DNA from: Phycisphaerae bacterium
GTDB lineage: Bacteria; Planctomycetota; Phycisphaerae; Phycisphaerales; UBA1924
NCBI GenBank assembly: GCA_030432255.1
Contig: JAUIHS010000010.1
Span: forward strand, 62,001-126,000
Length of the DNA stretch: 64,000 bases
Reading direction: 5' to 3'
In this document: positions 53,798 through 62,638 of the stretch, one piece after another
Position numbering within the stretch: the first letter of the stretch is position 1
Layout of the letters: the number at the start of each line of letters is the position of its first letter
Notes under the pieces: generated by a model
Told to the model about the DNA's origin: nothing
The model's input: only the letters and a program-made list of their open reading frames with translations
The model's database searches: none
Translations under genes and position numbers: made by a program

Positions 53798-54586
53798 TTA
53801 CGCCGCGGCCTTCATATCGCCGTCCTCATCCCCCGACTTGCGCTCCGAGGGTGGCAGGAAGGTCTTGAGCTTCTGCTCGACGACACGCGGGTTGTCACCC
53901 GACTGAATCGACATCACGCCGCGAACGATGATCGTCTTCAGCAGGAGTTCATCCTCGTTGCGCGATGCGAGCTTGTCCGCGAGCGGCAGGAAGATCACGT
54001 TGGCCACGATCGCACCGTAGAGCGTCGTCAACAACGCGGCGGCCATGCCTGCACCGATCGAAGATGGATCACTCATGTTTGAGAGCATCGCAACGAGGCC
54101 GATGAGCGTTCCGATCATGCCGAAGGCGGGCGCGAAGCGTCCGGCGGCATCAAAGAGCCCCTTGCCTTCGCTGTGACGCGACAGCATGTTCTCGACATCC
54201 GCATCCAGGATCTGTTCGATCAGGTCAGGATCCGTTCCGTCCACGGCCATCTTGACACCGAGGACGAGCAGGTCATCCTCCATCTCATCCGTCAGACCCT
54301 CAAGGGCAAGAATCCCATCGCGCCGTGCAACCTCGGCGTAGGACACCATCTGATCGATCAGCGCTGCGGAGTTGGCAGCCGGTGGCTTGAGCGTCTTCTG
54401 GAAGACGCCCGGCAGCTTCAGGACCTTCTCGAGGGGAAACGAGGTCAGCACCGCGGCGATACACCCACCGATCACGATCAGGACGGACGGGATATCAATG
54501 TACGCAGCGATCGATCCGCCAAGCAGAATGGCGAACAGGATCAGCACCACACCGAGAATCAGTCCGACAAGTGTCGAGAGGTCCAT
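53798..54586 (-). CDS. motA: Flagellar stator protein MotA
   Basis: Stator ion-channel subunit of 262 residues with four membrane helices. The text MDLSTLVGLILGVVLILFAILLGGSIAAYIDIPSVLIVIGGCIAAVLTSFP fits the MotA/PomA group, with a cytoplasmic loop (about 75-140; ARRDGILALEGLTDEMEDDLLVLGVKMAVDG) and FAPAFGMIGTLIGLVAMLSNM. AAGGG eight bases before the ATG at 54586 decides the start over a GTG two codons earlier. It follows flbD and probably the sigma-28-like promoter. Confidence 0.94.
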   Translation of the reverse strand: MDLSTLVGLILGVVLILFAILLGGSIAAYIDIPSVLIVIGGCIAAVLTSFPLEKVLKLPGVFQKTLKPPAANSAALIDQMVSYAEVARRDGILALEGLTDEMEDDLLVLGVKMAVDGTDPDLIEQILDADVENMLSRHSEGKGLFDAAGRFAPAFGMIGTLIGLVAMLSNMSDPSSIGAGMAAALLTTLYGAIVANVIFLPLADKLASRNEDELLLKTIIVRGVMSIQSGDNPRVVEQKLKTFLPPSERKSGDEDGDMKAAA

Positions 54587-54741
54587 GCACACACCCTTCC
54601 GAGGCCGTGGTCTCCGCGTTGCAGCGCGGCAGACACAGCAGCATCATCGTCCGAAAGGAATGTCCGCTTAAGATCACGCGGCACCATGCACCGGCATTCG
54701 CCCGACCGCGATTCCGATAAGTCGGGAGGAGGCGGCAAATC

Positions 54742-54939
54742 TCAACTCGGAGGCAGGAGCCCCCGAAGCAGCATGCCGTACTCGACAGCCCGGTCGACAA
54801 CGTCCGCCATCGGCTCCTTGACCATGACCCGCTCGCCGTTAACGAGCTGAATGGTGGTATCCGGAACCTCCTCCACGGTGCGAATCAGCTCCGCATTCAG
54901 GACGAACTGCTTGCCGTTGAGTCGGGTGAGAACAATCAC
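54742..54939 (-). CDS. flbD: FlbD/SwrD family flagellar protein
   Basis: Small flagellar protein of 65 residues with the family pattern MIVLTRLNGKQFVLNAELIRTVEEVPDTTIQLVNGERVMVKE. In Bacillus its relative SwrD raises stator torque. That fits its place here just before motA-motB. A sigma-28-like promoter lies 35-62 bases upstream. It is separated from motA by a 155-base gap holding nothing else that I recognise. Confidence 0.92.
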   Translation of the reverse strand: MIVLTRLNGKQFVLNAELIRTVEEVPDTTIQLVNGERVMVKEPMADVVDRAVEYGMLLRGLLPPS

Positions 54940-54973
54940 GTGAGACCTCGCATGCGGGGGTTCAACCCCATGC

Positions 54974-55001
54974 TTATCGGCGGATCTGTATCCCGGCTTT
55001 G
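54974..55001 (-). promoter_or_regulatory. Putative sigma-28 (FliA) promoter before flbD-motA-motB
   Basis: On the minus strand GCCGATAA (54974-54981) matches the FliA -10 consensus exactly, and CAAA (54998-55001) lies 16 bases upstream, one mismatch and one base from the consensus TAAA-15. Transcription would begin about 25-30 bases before flbD. A GCATG..CATGC-type hairpin (54951-54974) lies in the leader. FliA itself is encoded at 41689. Confidence 0.68.
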
Positions 55002-55025
55002 GTCAGCGTCACGCGTCCCGCGCGG

Positions 55026-56774
55026 TTATCGTCCCAGGACCAGCAGCTGCTGGATCAACTGGTCAGCCGTGCTGATCACCCGTGATGACGCTGAGTAGCC
55101 CGTCGACGTCGAGATCATGTTGATGAATTCCTCACCCAGATCGACGTTGGAGAGTTCCAGTGCACCCCCGATGATCTGGCCGGTTCCGAACTGCGTCGGC
55201 ACCGTCACCAGCGGCGAACCGGAGTTCGCACCCACCTGGAAGAGGTTGTTGGCCGCATCAACAAGTCCTGCCGGATTGTTGAACGTGGCCACCACGATCT
55301 GACCCAGGGGACGCGTCCGGTTGTTCGTGAATCCGCCGGTGATCACACCATCCGGTCCGACGCTGAATGAACTCAGCACGCCGAAGGGCGCACCATCGAC
55401 GAACCCGACACCGATCGCCGAAGCACCACCCGAATCAGAGAAGGCGGTCAACTCGCCGCTGTCGCCCATCAGGTCCATCGTGAAGGTCAGCGGGTCAGAC
55501 GCGCCGCTGTCCAGGCGATCCACCTCGATCTGGATCGAAGGGGGTGACACCAGTCGACCGAAGTTGTCGAAACTCAGCAGCGGTACCGCTTCATTGAACA
55601 TGCCGCCGCCGCGATCTCCCGTCTCCAGGTACAGCGCATCGTTGCGATCGTCCGCTGAATGCAGGAAGGTCCGCCAGTAGGTGCCGTCGGCGTCGGTCGC
55701 GGCCAGAACCATGGTGGCATCCACCACGATCTCCGAACCCAGTGAGTCATAGACCACGAAGCTCGTGCGCACGGACTCACCCGTGGCGTCCTGTGTCTTG
55801 GTGATGTTGAAGGGATCCGGCTTGCTCACGCCCATCATGTCCACCACGGAGATGTTGTCCGTCGTCAGCGTCAGGTCGTTCATCTCGCCCCAGTTGCCCG
55901 TGAACTGGATCACGCCCATGGCGTCGACTGTGAAGGAACCCGGCTCCGGCATCCCCGTCACATCCCCCATCTCGAAGCCACCATCCTGCACCACGCCCAG
56001 CGTGGTCTGCAGGAAGTTCAGGAAATCCTCGACCGTCTCGCCACCTTCAATCGTGAATGTCCCGTCCGGGACAACCTTGCCGCCCCGCTCCGCGCCAGTC
56101 ACCGTGATGACATCGCCCACTGCAAATGCACCCATCGGATCGAGAGACGTCAGCGAAGTTGCCAGCGTGATCGCCCCACCACCACTCATCAGCGCATCGA
56201 ACTCAAGCACCGTACCCGTCGTGGCAACGTCGCCATCAGCACGCAGGTTGCCGGAGATCTCCACGTTGTCGGTTGCTTCGGCCAGCGTCATCTGGCCCAG
56301 CGGAATCGTCACCGGCACCAGCGAGCCTTCAACGATGTTGAAGTTGTCATCAATCCCATATCCCTGGAGACGCTCACCCGTGATCGTCGTCAGTTCGTTC
56401 GCCGCGTTGAACTGGAACGAACCGGCGCGTGTGTACGACTCCTGCCCGGCGCCTTCGACCAGGAAGTAACCGTCACCATCCAGCGCCAGGTCCGTTTGTA
56501 TACCGGTGACTGAAAGGGGCCCACCATTGGTATTGCGCTGCGTCCCTGCAACCCGCACACCCATGCCGACCTGGAAGGGATTCACGCCACCCGTTGTGGT
56601 CGCCGGCGCAGCGCCCAGTCCGAAGTTCCGGCTGATCTGCGTCGAGAACTCCATGCGGTTCGACTTGTATGCCGTCGTATTGACGTTCGAGATGTTGTTG
56701 CCAATGACCTCGAGTCGACGAGCATGGGCATTCAGACCGGAAAGACCGGTGAACAGCGCTACTGTTGAAGCCAT
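55026..56774 (-). CDS. flgE: Flagellar hook protein FlgE
   Basis: Hook subunit of 582 residues, longer than the usual 400. The N-terminal rod-like segment is clear (LFTGLSGLNAHARRLEVIGNNISNVNTTAYKSNRMEFS), as is the second D0/D1 segment (QIVVATFNNPAGLVDAANNLFQVGANSGSP, then ELSNVDLGEEFINMISTSTGYSASSRVISTADQLIQQLLVL). The middle (about 170-450) has extra Gly/Asp-rich domains. AGGAAG before the ATG supports the start. It follows flg_new and flgD. Confidence 0.95.
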   Translation of the reverse strand: MASTVALFTGLSGLNAHARRLEVIGNNISNVNTTAYKSNRMEFSTQISRNFGLGAAPATTTGGVNPFQVGMGVRVAGTQRNTNGGPLSVTGIQTDLALDGDGYFLVEGAGQESYTRAGSFQFNAANELTTITGERLQGYGIDDNFNIVEGSLVPVTIPLGQMTLAEATDNVEISGNLRADGDVATTGTVLEFDALMSGGGAITLATSLTSLDPMGAFAVGDVITVTGAERGGKVVPDGTFTIEGGETVEDFLNFLQTTLGVVQDGGFEMGDVTGMPEPGSFTVDAMGVIQFTGNWGEMNDLTLTTDNISVVDMMGVSKPDPFNITKTQDATGESVRTSFVVYDSLGSEIVVDATMVLAATDADGTYWRTFLHSADDRNDALYLETGDRGGGMFNEAVPLLSFDNFGRLVSPPSIQIEVDRLDSGASDPLTFTMDLMGDSGELTAFSDSGGASAIGVGFVDGAPFGVLSSFSVGPDGVITGGFTNNRTRPLGQIVVATFNNPAGLVDAANNLFQVGANSGSPLVTVPTQFGTGQIIGGALELSNVDLGEEFINMISTSTGYSASSRVISTADQLIQQLLVLGR

Positions 56775-56795
56775 GAAACCAACTTCCTTTCCGGC

Positions 56796-57329
56796 TCATC
56801 CCGCCCGGGATGAATGATCATCTTTCTGTATCTCTGCCAGCAGTGACTGCAAAGACGTGTTACGCACACCTTCCGGCAGCACCGCAGCCTCCCGGGAACC
56901 CACCACCCCCCCGCCGCCGTCGCTCGACTCCGTCGAGACCGGCAGAAAGACAGCCGCATCAAAGTCAGTCAGGACCTCCGTGTCCCGAGATTGCACATCG
57001 ACAACCGTCCGCGATGTCACGTCAACCGTCAGCACCGCTTCATCCGCAAACGCCAGGAGTCGACCGGATCCCGCGGCCGCCGCCGCATCCACGGCGCGCG
57101 ACAGGGCATCCTGCTGTTCCGTGTTCAGATGAACATCGAAGCCCGTCGGCACCTCCACCGGCAACCCTGACGACAACTCGCCACGCCGCGCCTGCGCGAG
57201 CAGGTCGTTGAAGGACACCGACTCCAGCGGCGTACGCCCCTCCACGCACCCGCGATCGGGCGTCACACCCGACGCCAGCCGCGCGAGCAGATCCAGTGGT
57301 GGGTTGGTCATCCCTTCACTCATCGCCAC
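56796..57329 (-). CDS. Flagellar operon protein, flg_new (TIGR02530-like)
   Basis: Protein of 177 residues between flgD and flgE, where Bacillus and others carry the flg_new protein. The core (about 60-130) fits that family: FDVHLNTEQQDALSRAVDAAAAAGSGRLLAFADEAVLTVDVTSRTVVDVQSRDTEVLTDFDAAVFL, with the LLxxDxAxxVxVxxxTVV and TxxDxAV patterns. The SFNDLL stretch near residue 40 is also typical. The Gly-rich C-terminal tail is unusual. The start is uncertain (GTG five bases past flgD, or an internal ATG). It is thought to act with hook assembly, but its role is not settled. Confidence 0.65.
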   Translation of the reverse strand: MAMSEGMTNPPLDLLARLASGVTPDRGCVEGRTPLESVSFNDLLAQARRGELSSGLPVEVPTGFDVHLNTEQQDALSRAVDAAAAAGSGRLLAFADEAVLTVDVTSRTVVDVQSRDTEVLTDFDAAVFLPVSTESSDGGGGVVGSREAAVLPEGVRNTSLQSLLAEIQKDDHSSRAG

Positions 57330-57334
57330 ACCAC

Positions 57335-57856
57335 TCAGAGTTCCGTATCCGGAGGCAGATCATCGCCGCCGGAATCGTCGTCATCATCATCGTCGCCGCC
57401 GACGTCATCGACGTCATCGTCATCGTCACCACCCAGCAGGTCCTGGAGGAGTTGCGGATCGATGATTTCGTCCACCCGGTCGAGCGGTATCCGCACCCCG
57501 GAGTTGAGGTTCAGAACCGTGCCCTCGCTCGTCACGCTCACCGAGTCCACGTAGCTCGCTGCGCGGAGGCCCGCATCGGTCAGCCCCGTCACGAACTTCC
57601 CGATCAAGCCACTCGCCGCCGAGACTTCGTTCTGCTTGACAAGTTGCTCAAGTGTCGCCGTGACCGCCTGGTCCGCCTCGATCGATCGGATCGTGTCAAT
57701 CTGACTCAGGAGCGCCTGCGTATCGTTGGGTTGCAACGGATCCTGGTTCGTCAGTTCCGTGAACATGATCTCGACGAACTCCTCGCTCGACATCGCACTG
57801 AAGGCGTTGGTCGCCGAAGGCGTCCGGGCACCAAGATCATTGGGAATCGCTGACAT
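57335..57856 (-). CDS. flgD: Flagellar hook cap protein FlgD with Asp-rich tail
   Basis: Hook-assembly scaffold of 173 residues. The conserved N-terminal half is present: SSEEFVEIMFTELTNQDPLQPNDTQALLSQIDTIRSIEADQAVTATLEQLV, then ASGLIGKFVTG. The usual C-terminal Tudor/FnIII domain is replaced by a short beta stretch (YVDSVSVTSEGTVLNLNSGVRIPLDRVDEI) and an Asp/Gly-rich tail from about 143 on, with runs of five and seven Asp. GGAG before the ATG supports the start. It lies between fliK and flg_new. Confidence 0.9.
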   Translation of the reverse strand: MSAIPNDLGARTPSATNAFSAMSSEEFVEIMFTELTNQDPLQPNDTQALLSQIDTIRSIEADQAVTATLEQLVKQNEVSAASGLIGKFVTGLTDAGLRAASYVDSVSVTSEGTVLNLNSGVRIPLDRVDEIIDPQLLQDLLGGDDDDDVDDVGGDDDDDDDSGGDDLPPDTEL

Positions 57857-57874
57857 GCTCGTGCTCCAGTCCGA

Positions 57875-59308
57875 TCAGGCGGTTGCCTCGATCCCTTCGC
57901 GGATCGGGGTGCTCAGTGCAATGGGAGAGGACGCCGCGCGCACCTCCAGGTGATCAACACGCAATCCGCGTGCCTCAAGCGCATCCTTCAGCACATCCAG
58001 TTGCGAAGACAACGCTTCAACCCCGGATTCTCGCTCCGCATCCAACTCCACTTCAACCCGGCCGCCCTCCACCTTCATCCGGATGCGAACGCGTCCCAGC
58101 GTCTCCGGACTCAGACCAATTGACATCGTGCCGCCTCGCTGACGCAACATCGCCGCGAGCGCCCGCGATGCCGAACGTGCCGCGGCCATCGCGATGTTCG
58201 GATCCGCCATGCCCCGCGCCGCGGCCTCCTGCTGTGCCGGTGCCGGTTCTTTCCCCACCGTCTCGCCCCCGGCATCCACGGTGAATGGCACAGGCCGCGC
58301 CGCCTCCACGACCTCAATCCGGGTCGGCTCGCGCACCGCCTCGCTGGTCGCGGCATCGCGCGCTTCCGCTCCGGCGTTCGCTTGCTTCAGTTGAGCAACG
58401 TTGCGACGCCTGTCAGCCTCGCGATCTCGGGTCTCTCCGTCGCGTCCACGCCCCGTGCTCTGGCCGGACTCCCCGGCGACGGGTCCGTTCACCACCCTCG
58501 CCGCTTCCACCGCACGTGAGACCTGTCGCGTTTCACGTGGCTCCACAGGTACCAACCGTTCCGCCCGATCCACCCGCTGTGCATCCACCCGATCCACTCT
58601 CGCAGGAGAACGCGTCTCGCCGTCGACCGGCCGCGATGGTGTCGCCCCCTCGTCCACGCGGCGTGGTTCAATGTTCTTCCTCGGCGCCGATTCTCCGGGT
58701 TCCGCCGGAGCCGATGACCGCGCATCACGCGCCGCCGACTCCTGCTGTCCGGGCACCTGCCTGCCCTCCCGTACCGGATCCCCATCCGCCTCTGCAACCT
58801 GGATCCGGGGTGCAGGTGACTCGCTGACGGTTCGCGATGCAGCCGATTCCCTTCCCGCGTGACGGCGAACCTCCCGTCCCGCGCCCTGTCCTTCAACAAC
58901 GCCCGCGGAGGAGGCGCCTGCCGTGTGCTGTCCGATCGTGGGATCCACCTGGGCCGACCGGCTCACTTCCCACGACTGCACCCGTTCGGCAATGGTCTCG
59001 TCTTCTCCGGACAGTTCTTCCTGCGCTTCGCGCACGATCTGCGGATGCTGATCCGCCGGTGCTGCGCTCGCCTCGGCACGCGGCTCAGGATCTGCCTCCG
59101 TCGGCTTCGCTGATTCAGCGGCTTCCTCGACGCTCGCATCCGGCTCAGGCTCATCCGCAATGCGCTCGGACTGCTCTTCGAGCGACTTCCTGAAGGCGGA
59201 ATCGCTGAAGTCCTCGACTTCGACAGCAACTCGCCGCCCGATCCGGTCCACTTCGTCACTGCGCAAGGATCGCGCATGCGGCAGCACACTCTCAAGACCC
59301 GTTGTCAT
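57875..59308 (-). CDS. fliK: Flagellar hook-length control protein FliK
   Basis: Ruler and switch protein of 477 residues. The C-terminal domain is recognisable: GGTMSIGLSPETLGRVRIRMKVEGGRVEVELDAERESGVEALSSQLDVLKDALEARGLRVDHLEVR. The first 370 residues are low complexity, rich in Arg, Glu, Ala and Pro, as expected of a secreted ruler. AGGAG lies 11 bases before the ATG. Position between the ylxF-like gene and flgD matches Bacillus. Confidence 0.9.
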   Translation of the reverse strand: MTTGLESVLPHARSLRSDEVDRIGRRVAVEVEDFSDSAFRKSLEEQSERIADEPEPDASVEEAAESAKPTEADPEPRAEASAAPADQHPQIVREAQEELSGEDETIAERVQSWEVSRSAQVDPTIGQHTAGASSAGVVEGQGAGREVRRHAGRESAASRTVSESPAPRIQVAEADGDPVREGRQVPGQQESAARDARSSAPAEPGESAPRKNIEPRRVDEGATPSRPVDGETRSPARVDRVDAQRVDRAERLVPVEPRETRQVSRAVEAARVVNGPVAGESGQSTGRGRDGETRDREADRRRNVAQLKQANAGAEARDAATSEAVREPTRIEVVEAARPVPFTVDAGGETVGKEPAPAQQEAAARGMADPNIAMAAARSASRALAAMLRQRGGTMSIGLSPETLGRVRIRMKVEGGRVEVELDAERESGVEALSSQLDVLKDALEARGLRVDHLEVRAASSPIALSTPIREGIEATA

Positions 59309-59322
59309 GGGGACAGAGGCTC

Positions 59323-60003
59323 CTATGGCGTCATGGCGTCAATGCCATACGTCCGGAGTCTCTCCAGCAATTCCGCTGCCAAAGCAGGATCCTGCGCCTG
59401 GAACTCGGAAATCAACTTGGTACGCGAACGGTCCTGCATGTCCGACAGGTACGCGACGACCTCTTCCTGCTTGCCTTCCTCGATCATCGCGTTCAGCATC
59501 GAGTGCGCCGCCTTCGGCTGCAGCGACTGCAGAGTCTTCAGTGACTTCTGGAACTGCCCGTCTCCCTCCCGAGCTCGAATCTCTTCGCGCATCTTCTCGA
59601 AAGCCTCCTTCTCCGTCTTGAAGGCATCCACCTCCGCGAAGAAGGCCGCTCGACGCTCCTCAAGCTGAGACCCGGCCCGCTCGATGTTGTCGCCCGCCAG
59701 GTCCAGTTGACGCTGCTCAATCTCACCGTCACGGAAGCCCTCGGAGTTGATCTGCTCCGCCCCCCGCGGCAACGCACCTCGCCGCGCCGCCTCGAACAAC
59801 TGGTCACGCTCCGCGTCCCTGCTCGCAACTTCCGCTTCTTCGCGCGCCTTCTGCTCGGATACCGTCTCGCCGAACATCACCCGGAGGTCTTCAAGGCGCT
59901 CCCCGTTCAGACGATCGGTCATCACCAACCACCCGAGCAGGCCACCCATCGCGAGGATGTTGGCCAGTGCGGTCGTCACGATGATTGTCCACAGTGCTTT
60001 CAT
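59323..60003 (-). CDS. YlxF/MotE-like flagellar membrane coiled-coil protein
   Basis: Protein of 226 residues with one N-terminal membrane helix (about 5-27), a long charged helical region (about 30-150; EEAEVASRDAERDQL, RAAFFAEVDAFKTEKEAFEKM), and a C-terminal MgtE-N-like domain (FQKSLKTLQSLQPKAAHSMLNAMIEEGKQEEVVAYLSDM...). This is the layout of MotE/YlxF, which in Bacillus lies between fliJ and fliK, exactly as here. Its start overlaps or abuts the fliJ stop. It may assist MotB or FliK; that is from family knowledge. Confidence 0.72.
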   Translation of the reverse strand: MKALWTIIVTTALANILAMGGLLGWLVMTDRLNGERLEDLRVMFGETVSEQKAREEAEVASRDAERDQLFEAARRGALPRGAEQINSEGFRDGEIEQRQLDLAGDNIERAGSQLEERRAAFFAEVDAFKTEKEAFEKMREEIRAREGDGQFQKSLKTLQSLQPKAAHSMLNAMIEEGKQEEVVAYLSDMQDRSRTKLISEFQAQDPALAAELLERLRTYGIDAMTP

Positions 60004-60004
60004 G

Positions 60005-60472
60005 TCACGACGCTCCCTGGGCCGGTCGACCGGCCCGCATCACCGCGATCTCATCGAGTTCCGCGGCTTCCTTTCGATTCATACTCTCCCGCCACGCGGC
60101 TTCACGCCGCTCACGGAGCAACTCGATCGCACGCTTCTCGCGCGATGCTTCCCGCAACTCCGCCCGGGCCTTCTCCAATCGGCGATGCACACCGGCAAGT
60201 TGAAGCACAACCTCCTGTGCCTGCGCCCTGAGGTGAAGCGACGCATTCATCTGCATCCGCGCCGATCCCGGGTTCACCGCATGGCCGGCACCCGCGCCGA
60301 GTGTGTCACGCAGATGCCCCTTGCACGCCACGATCGCCAGTTGGAAGCCTTCCAATCGAGCCTCAAGCACCCGTCGCTCAGCCTCCACCTCCGCGAGCGC
60401 GCGCTGGCATGCCTGCTCCGCTCGTTCGCGAAGGTCCAGAACCGCCTGAAGTGGAAACTGATACCGAGCCAT
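60005..60472 (-). CDS. fliJ: Flagellar export chaperone FliJ
   Basis: Coiled-coil export protein of 155 residues that acts with the FliI ring. The text MARYQFPLQAVLDLRERAEQACQRALAEVEAERRVLEARLEG is typical, and nearly all of it is heptad-like helix. The ATG at 60472 is preferred over one codon earlier. It follows fliI and precedes the ylxF-like gene. Confidence 0.85.
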   Translation of the reverse strand: MARYQFPLQAVLDLRERAEQACQRALAEVEAERRVLEARLEGFQLAIVACKGHLRDTLGAGAGHAVNPGSARMQMNASLHLRAQAQEVVLQLAGVHRRLEKARAELREASREKRAIELLRERREAAWRESMNRKEAAELDEIAVMRAGRPAQGAS

Positions 60473-60487
60473 CATTCCAATCCGTCA

Positions 60488-61867
60488 TCACCTCGGGGAT
60501 TCACTCTTCTGCTCACCGCCAGTCGAACGCCGCATCGTGGCCGAAGCCAGCCGAGCCTCAGCCTCCGCCGCCAACGCGAGCAGAGACTGGCGCGATGCTT
60601 CCAACTCCGCCTGTTCAGTAACCGACTGCGCCAGCAGTTCCATGATCCGAGGCCTCATCTCGATCGCTACATCCGTCACGGGTTCCGTTCCCATCGTGTA
60701 GGCGCCGATCTGGATCAGGTCCTCCGAGTCGCGATAGGCCGCCATCAGTCGACCAATCGTCCGGCGCGCCGCACCATGCTCTTCCGTACAGATCTCGTTC
60801 GCGACGCGGCTCACCGAATCGAGCACATCCACGGCCGGAAAACGACCCTGTTGTGCGAGGCGACGCGAAAGCATGACGTGACCGTCAAGGATGCCGCGAG
60901 CCGCATCCGCAATCGGCTCCGTCATGTCATCACCCTCGACAAGAATCGTGTACACGCCTGTGATGGATCCTCTGCCTTCCACCGGCCCTGCCCGCTCCAG
61001 CAGGCTGGGCAGCAGTGAGAAGACGCTTGGTGTATAGCCGCGCGTCGCAGGAGGTTCACCTGCGGCAAGTCCGATCTGCCGTTGCGCATGAGCAAAGCGT
61101 GTGATGGAGTCGACCATCAGCAGCACTGACTTGCCCTCATCGCGGAAGTACTCCGCGGCAGCACATGCCGTCGCCGCAGCACGGATCCTCATCAACGGCG
61201 CTTCGTCACTCGTCGAGACCACAACCACCGACCGTGCCAGTCCTTCATCACCGAGGCTGTCCTCGATGAACTCTCGCACCTCGCGCCCACGTTCTCCGAT
61301 CAGCGCAATCACGCTGACATCTGCCGAAGTCCCTCGCGCCAGCATGCCAAGCAGCGTCGACTTGCCGACACCCGGCCCGGCGAAGATGCCGAGGCGTTGG
61401 CCCTGCCCCACCGTCGTCATCAGGTCAATGACCCGCACCCCGGTCTGGAGCGGCTCGCGGATGCGTCTCCGGGACATCGCACTCAACGGCCGGGGCGTCA
61501 GCAGCCGCGGACTCAGTCGCTGAGGCCGCGCGCCGTCATCAATCGGGCGCCCAAGTCCGTCGATGACCCGACCCAGCAACGACGGCCCCACGCGCACCGT
61601 CGGCGAGTCCTCCCGAAGGCAGACCCGATCGCCCGCGCGGACGCCGGATGCCGAGTCCAGCAGCATCACGATCGCCAGGCGGTCGTCAAAGCCCACCACC
61701 TCCGCCGGCCGGGTCCCCATCGATGTCAGGATCTCAACCCGCGCTCCCACCCGTACCGGCAGGTCCGAGACGTACAGCGTCATACCTCGCATCGCCGTGA
61801 CCGAGCCCGTCACGCCGATCGAGTCGCACGTCGCCACCGCCTCCATCGCCTCGGTGAATGCACTCAC
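60488..61867 (-). CDS. fliI: Flagellum-specific ATPase FliI
   Basis: Hexameric ATPase of the export apparatus, 459 residues. Walker A is GPGVGKST (164-171); Walker B and the signature are VLLMVDSITRFAHAQRQIGLAAGEPPATRGYTPSVFSLLPSLLERAG; GRVIDGLGRPIDDG and IADAARGILDGHVMLSRRLAQQGRFPAVDVLDSVSR are family text. It starts with a GTG that overlaps the fliH stop by four bases. Confidence 0.96.
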   Translation of the reverse strand: MSAFTEAMEAVATCDSIGVTGSVTAMRGMTLYVSDLPVRVGARVEILTSMGTRPAEVVGFDDRLAIVMLLDSASGVRAGDRVCLREDSPTVRVGPSLLGRVIDGLGRPIDDGARPQRLSPRLLTPRPLSAMSRRRIREPLQTGVRVIDLMTTVGQGQRLGIFAGPGVGKSTLLGMLARGTSADVSVIALIGERGREVREFIEDSLGDEGLARSVVVVSTSDEAPLMRIRAAATACAAAEYFRDEGKSVLLMVDSITRFAHAQRQIGLAAGEPPATRGYTPSVFSLLPSLLERAGPVEGRGSITGVYTILVEGDDMTEPIADAARGILDGHVMLSRRLAQQGRFPAVDVLDSVSRVANEICTEEHGAARRTIGRLMAAYRDSEDLIQIGAYTMGTEPVTDVAIEMRPRIMELLAQSVTEQAELEASRQSLLALAAEAEARLASATMRRSTGGEQKSESPR

Positions 61868-62601
61868 ACCGATGCCTCCGGATCAGCCTCCGGAGTCGAT
61901 CCATCGTTGTTCGGCAGCAGCAGATCCATCATCCGATCGAGTTGAACATCGATACCGGCGTCAATAACTCCGTGCGACGTGCGGATGCGGCACCCACCCG
62001 CCTCAACATCAGGGACCGCCAGCACATCCGTCTCGCTCGACTGGTTCAGTCGTCGCATCAATTCGCCCAGCGATGACTCAACCGTCTCACGATCTGATTC
62101 GTTGATTTCGATCACGAGTCGAGTCGCGCCCATCGTCATCCCGATGGCGGCTTCAAGTTGCTCAAGGACAACATTCGTGTCGCACTCGATCTGGCGACGG
62201 ACAACCCGGCTCGCGATACGAAGCGCAAGACGGAGCAGGTCTTCCCGCGCATCGCTCTGGAGACTGAGCCGCACCGCTTCAAAGGTCGCGAGCGCAGCCT
62301 CCCATGATGCCGTCAGCGCATCGATCTGGGCGCGCCGCTCCTCCAGTGCTTCGGCTCGACCCGCCTCGCGCCCCTCCGAGAGTCCCGCCTCGTAACCTTC
62401 CTGGTGTCCCGCCGCGTGCCCCTCTTCGTGCGCACCGGCAAGGATGCGCTCGCGCTCCTGGCGGGCCGCGATGATGTGCTCCTCCGCCGCCTTCTCAGCC
62501 TGTTCCTTCAGCCAGTCCGCCTGGCGCTCCAGGTCACCGAGATCCAGAACGATCGCCTTCCGCGACAATTCCGCGCCCTGCGCGTTCGGAATCAGAGCCA
62601 T
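61864..62601 (-). CDS. fliH: Flagellar assembly protein FliH
   Basis: Negative regulator and adaptor of FliI, 245 residues. It has a helical stretch with GxxxG repeats typical of FliH (EEGHAAGHQEGYEAGLSEGREAGRAEALEERRAQ), and a C-terminal globular part with LRLALRIASRVVRRQIECD and the GGCRIRTSHGVIDAGIDVQLDRMMDLL end shared with V/F-type subunits. Its stop overlaps the fliI start by four bases. Confidence 0.93.
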   Translation of the reverse strand: MALIPNAQGAELSRKAIVLDLGDLERQADWLKEQAEKAAEEHIIAARQERERILAGAHEEGHAAGHQEGYEAGLSEGREAGRAEALEERRAQIDALTASWEAALATFEAVRLSLQSDAREDLLRLALRIASRVVRRQIECDTNVVLEQLEAAIGMTMGATRLVIEINESDRETVESSLGELMRRLNQSSETDVLAVPDVEAGGCRIRTSHGVIDAGIDVQLDRMMDLLLPNNDGSTPEADPEASV

Positions 62602-62638
62602 GACACATCACCCCGCGGCATGCTCTCCGTCAGCCGAC

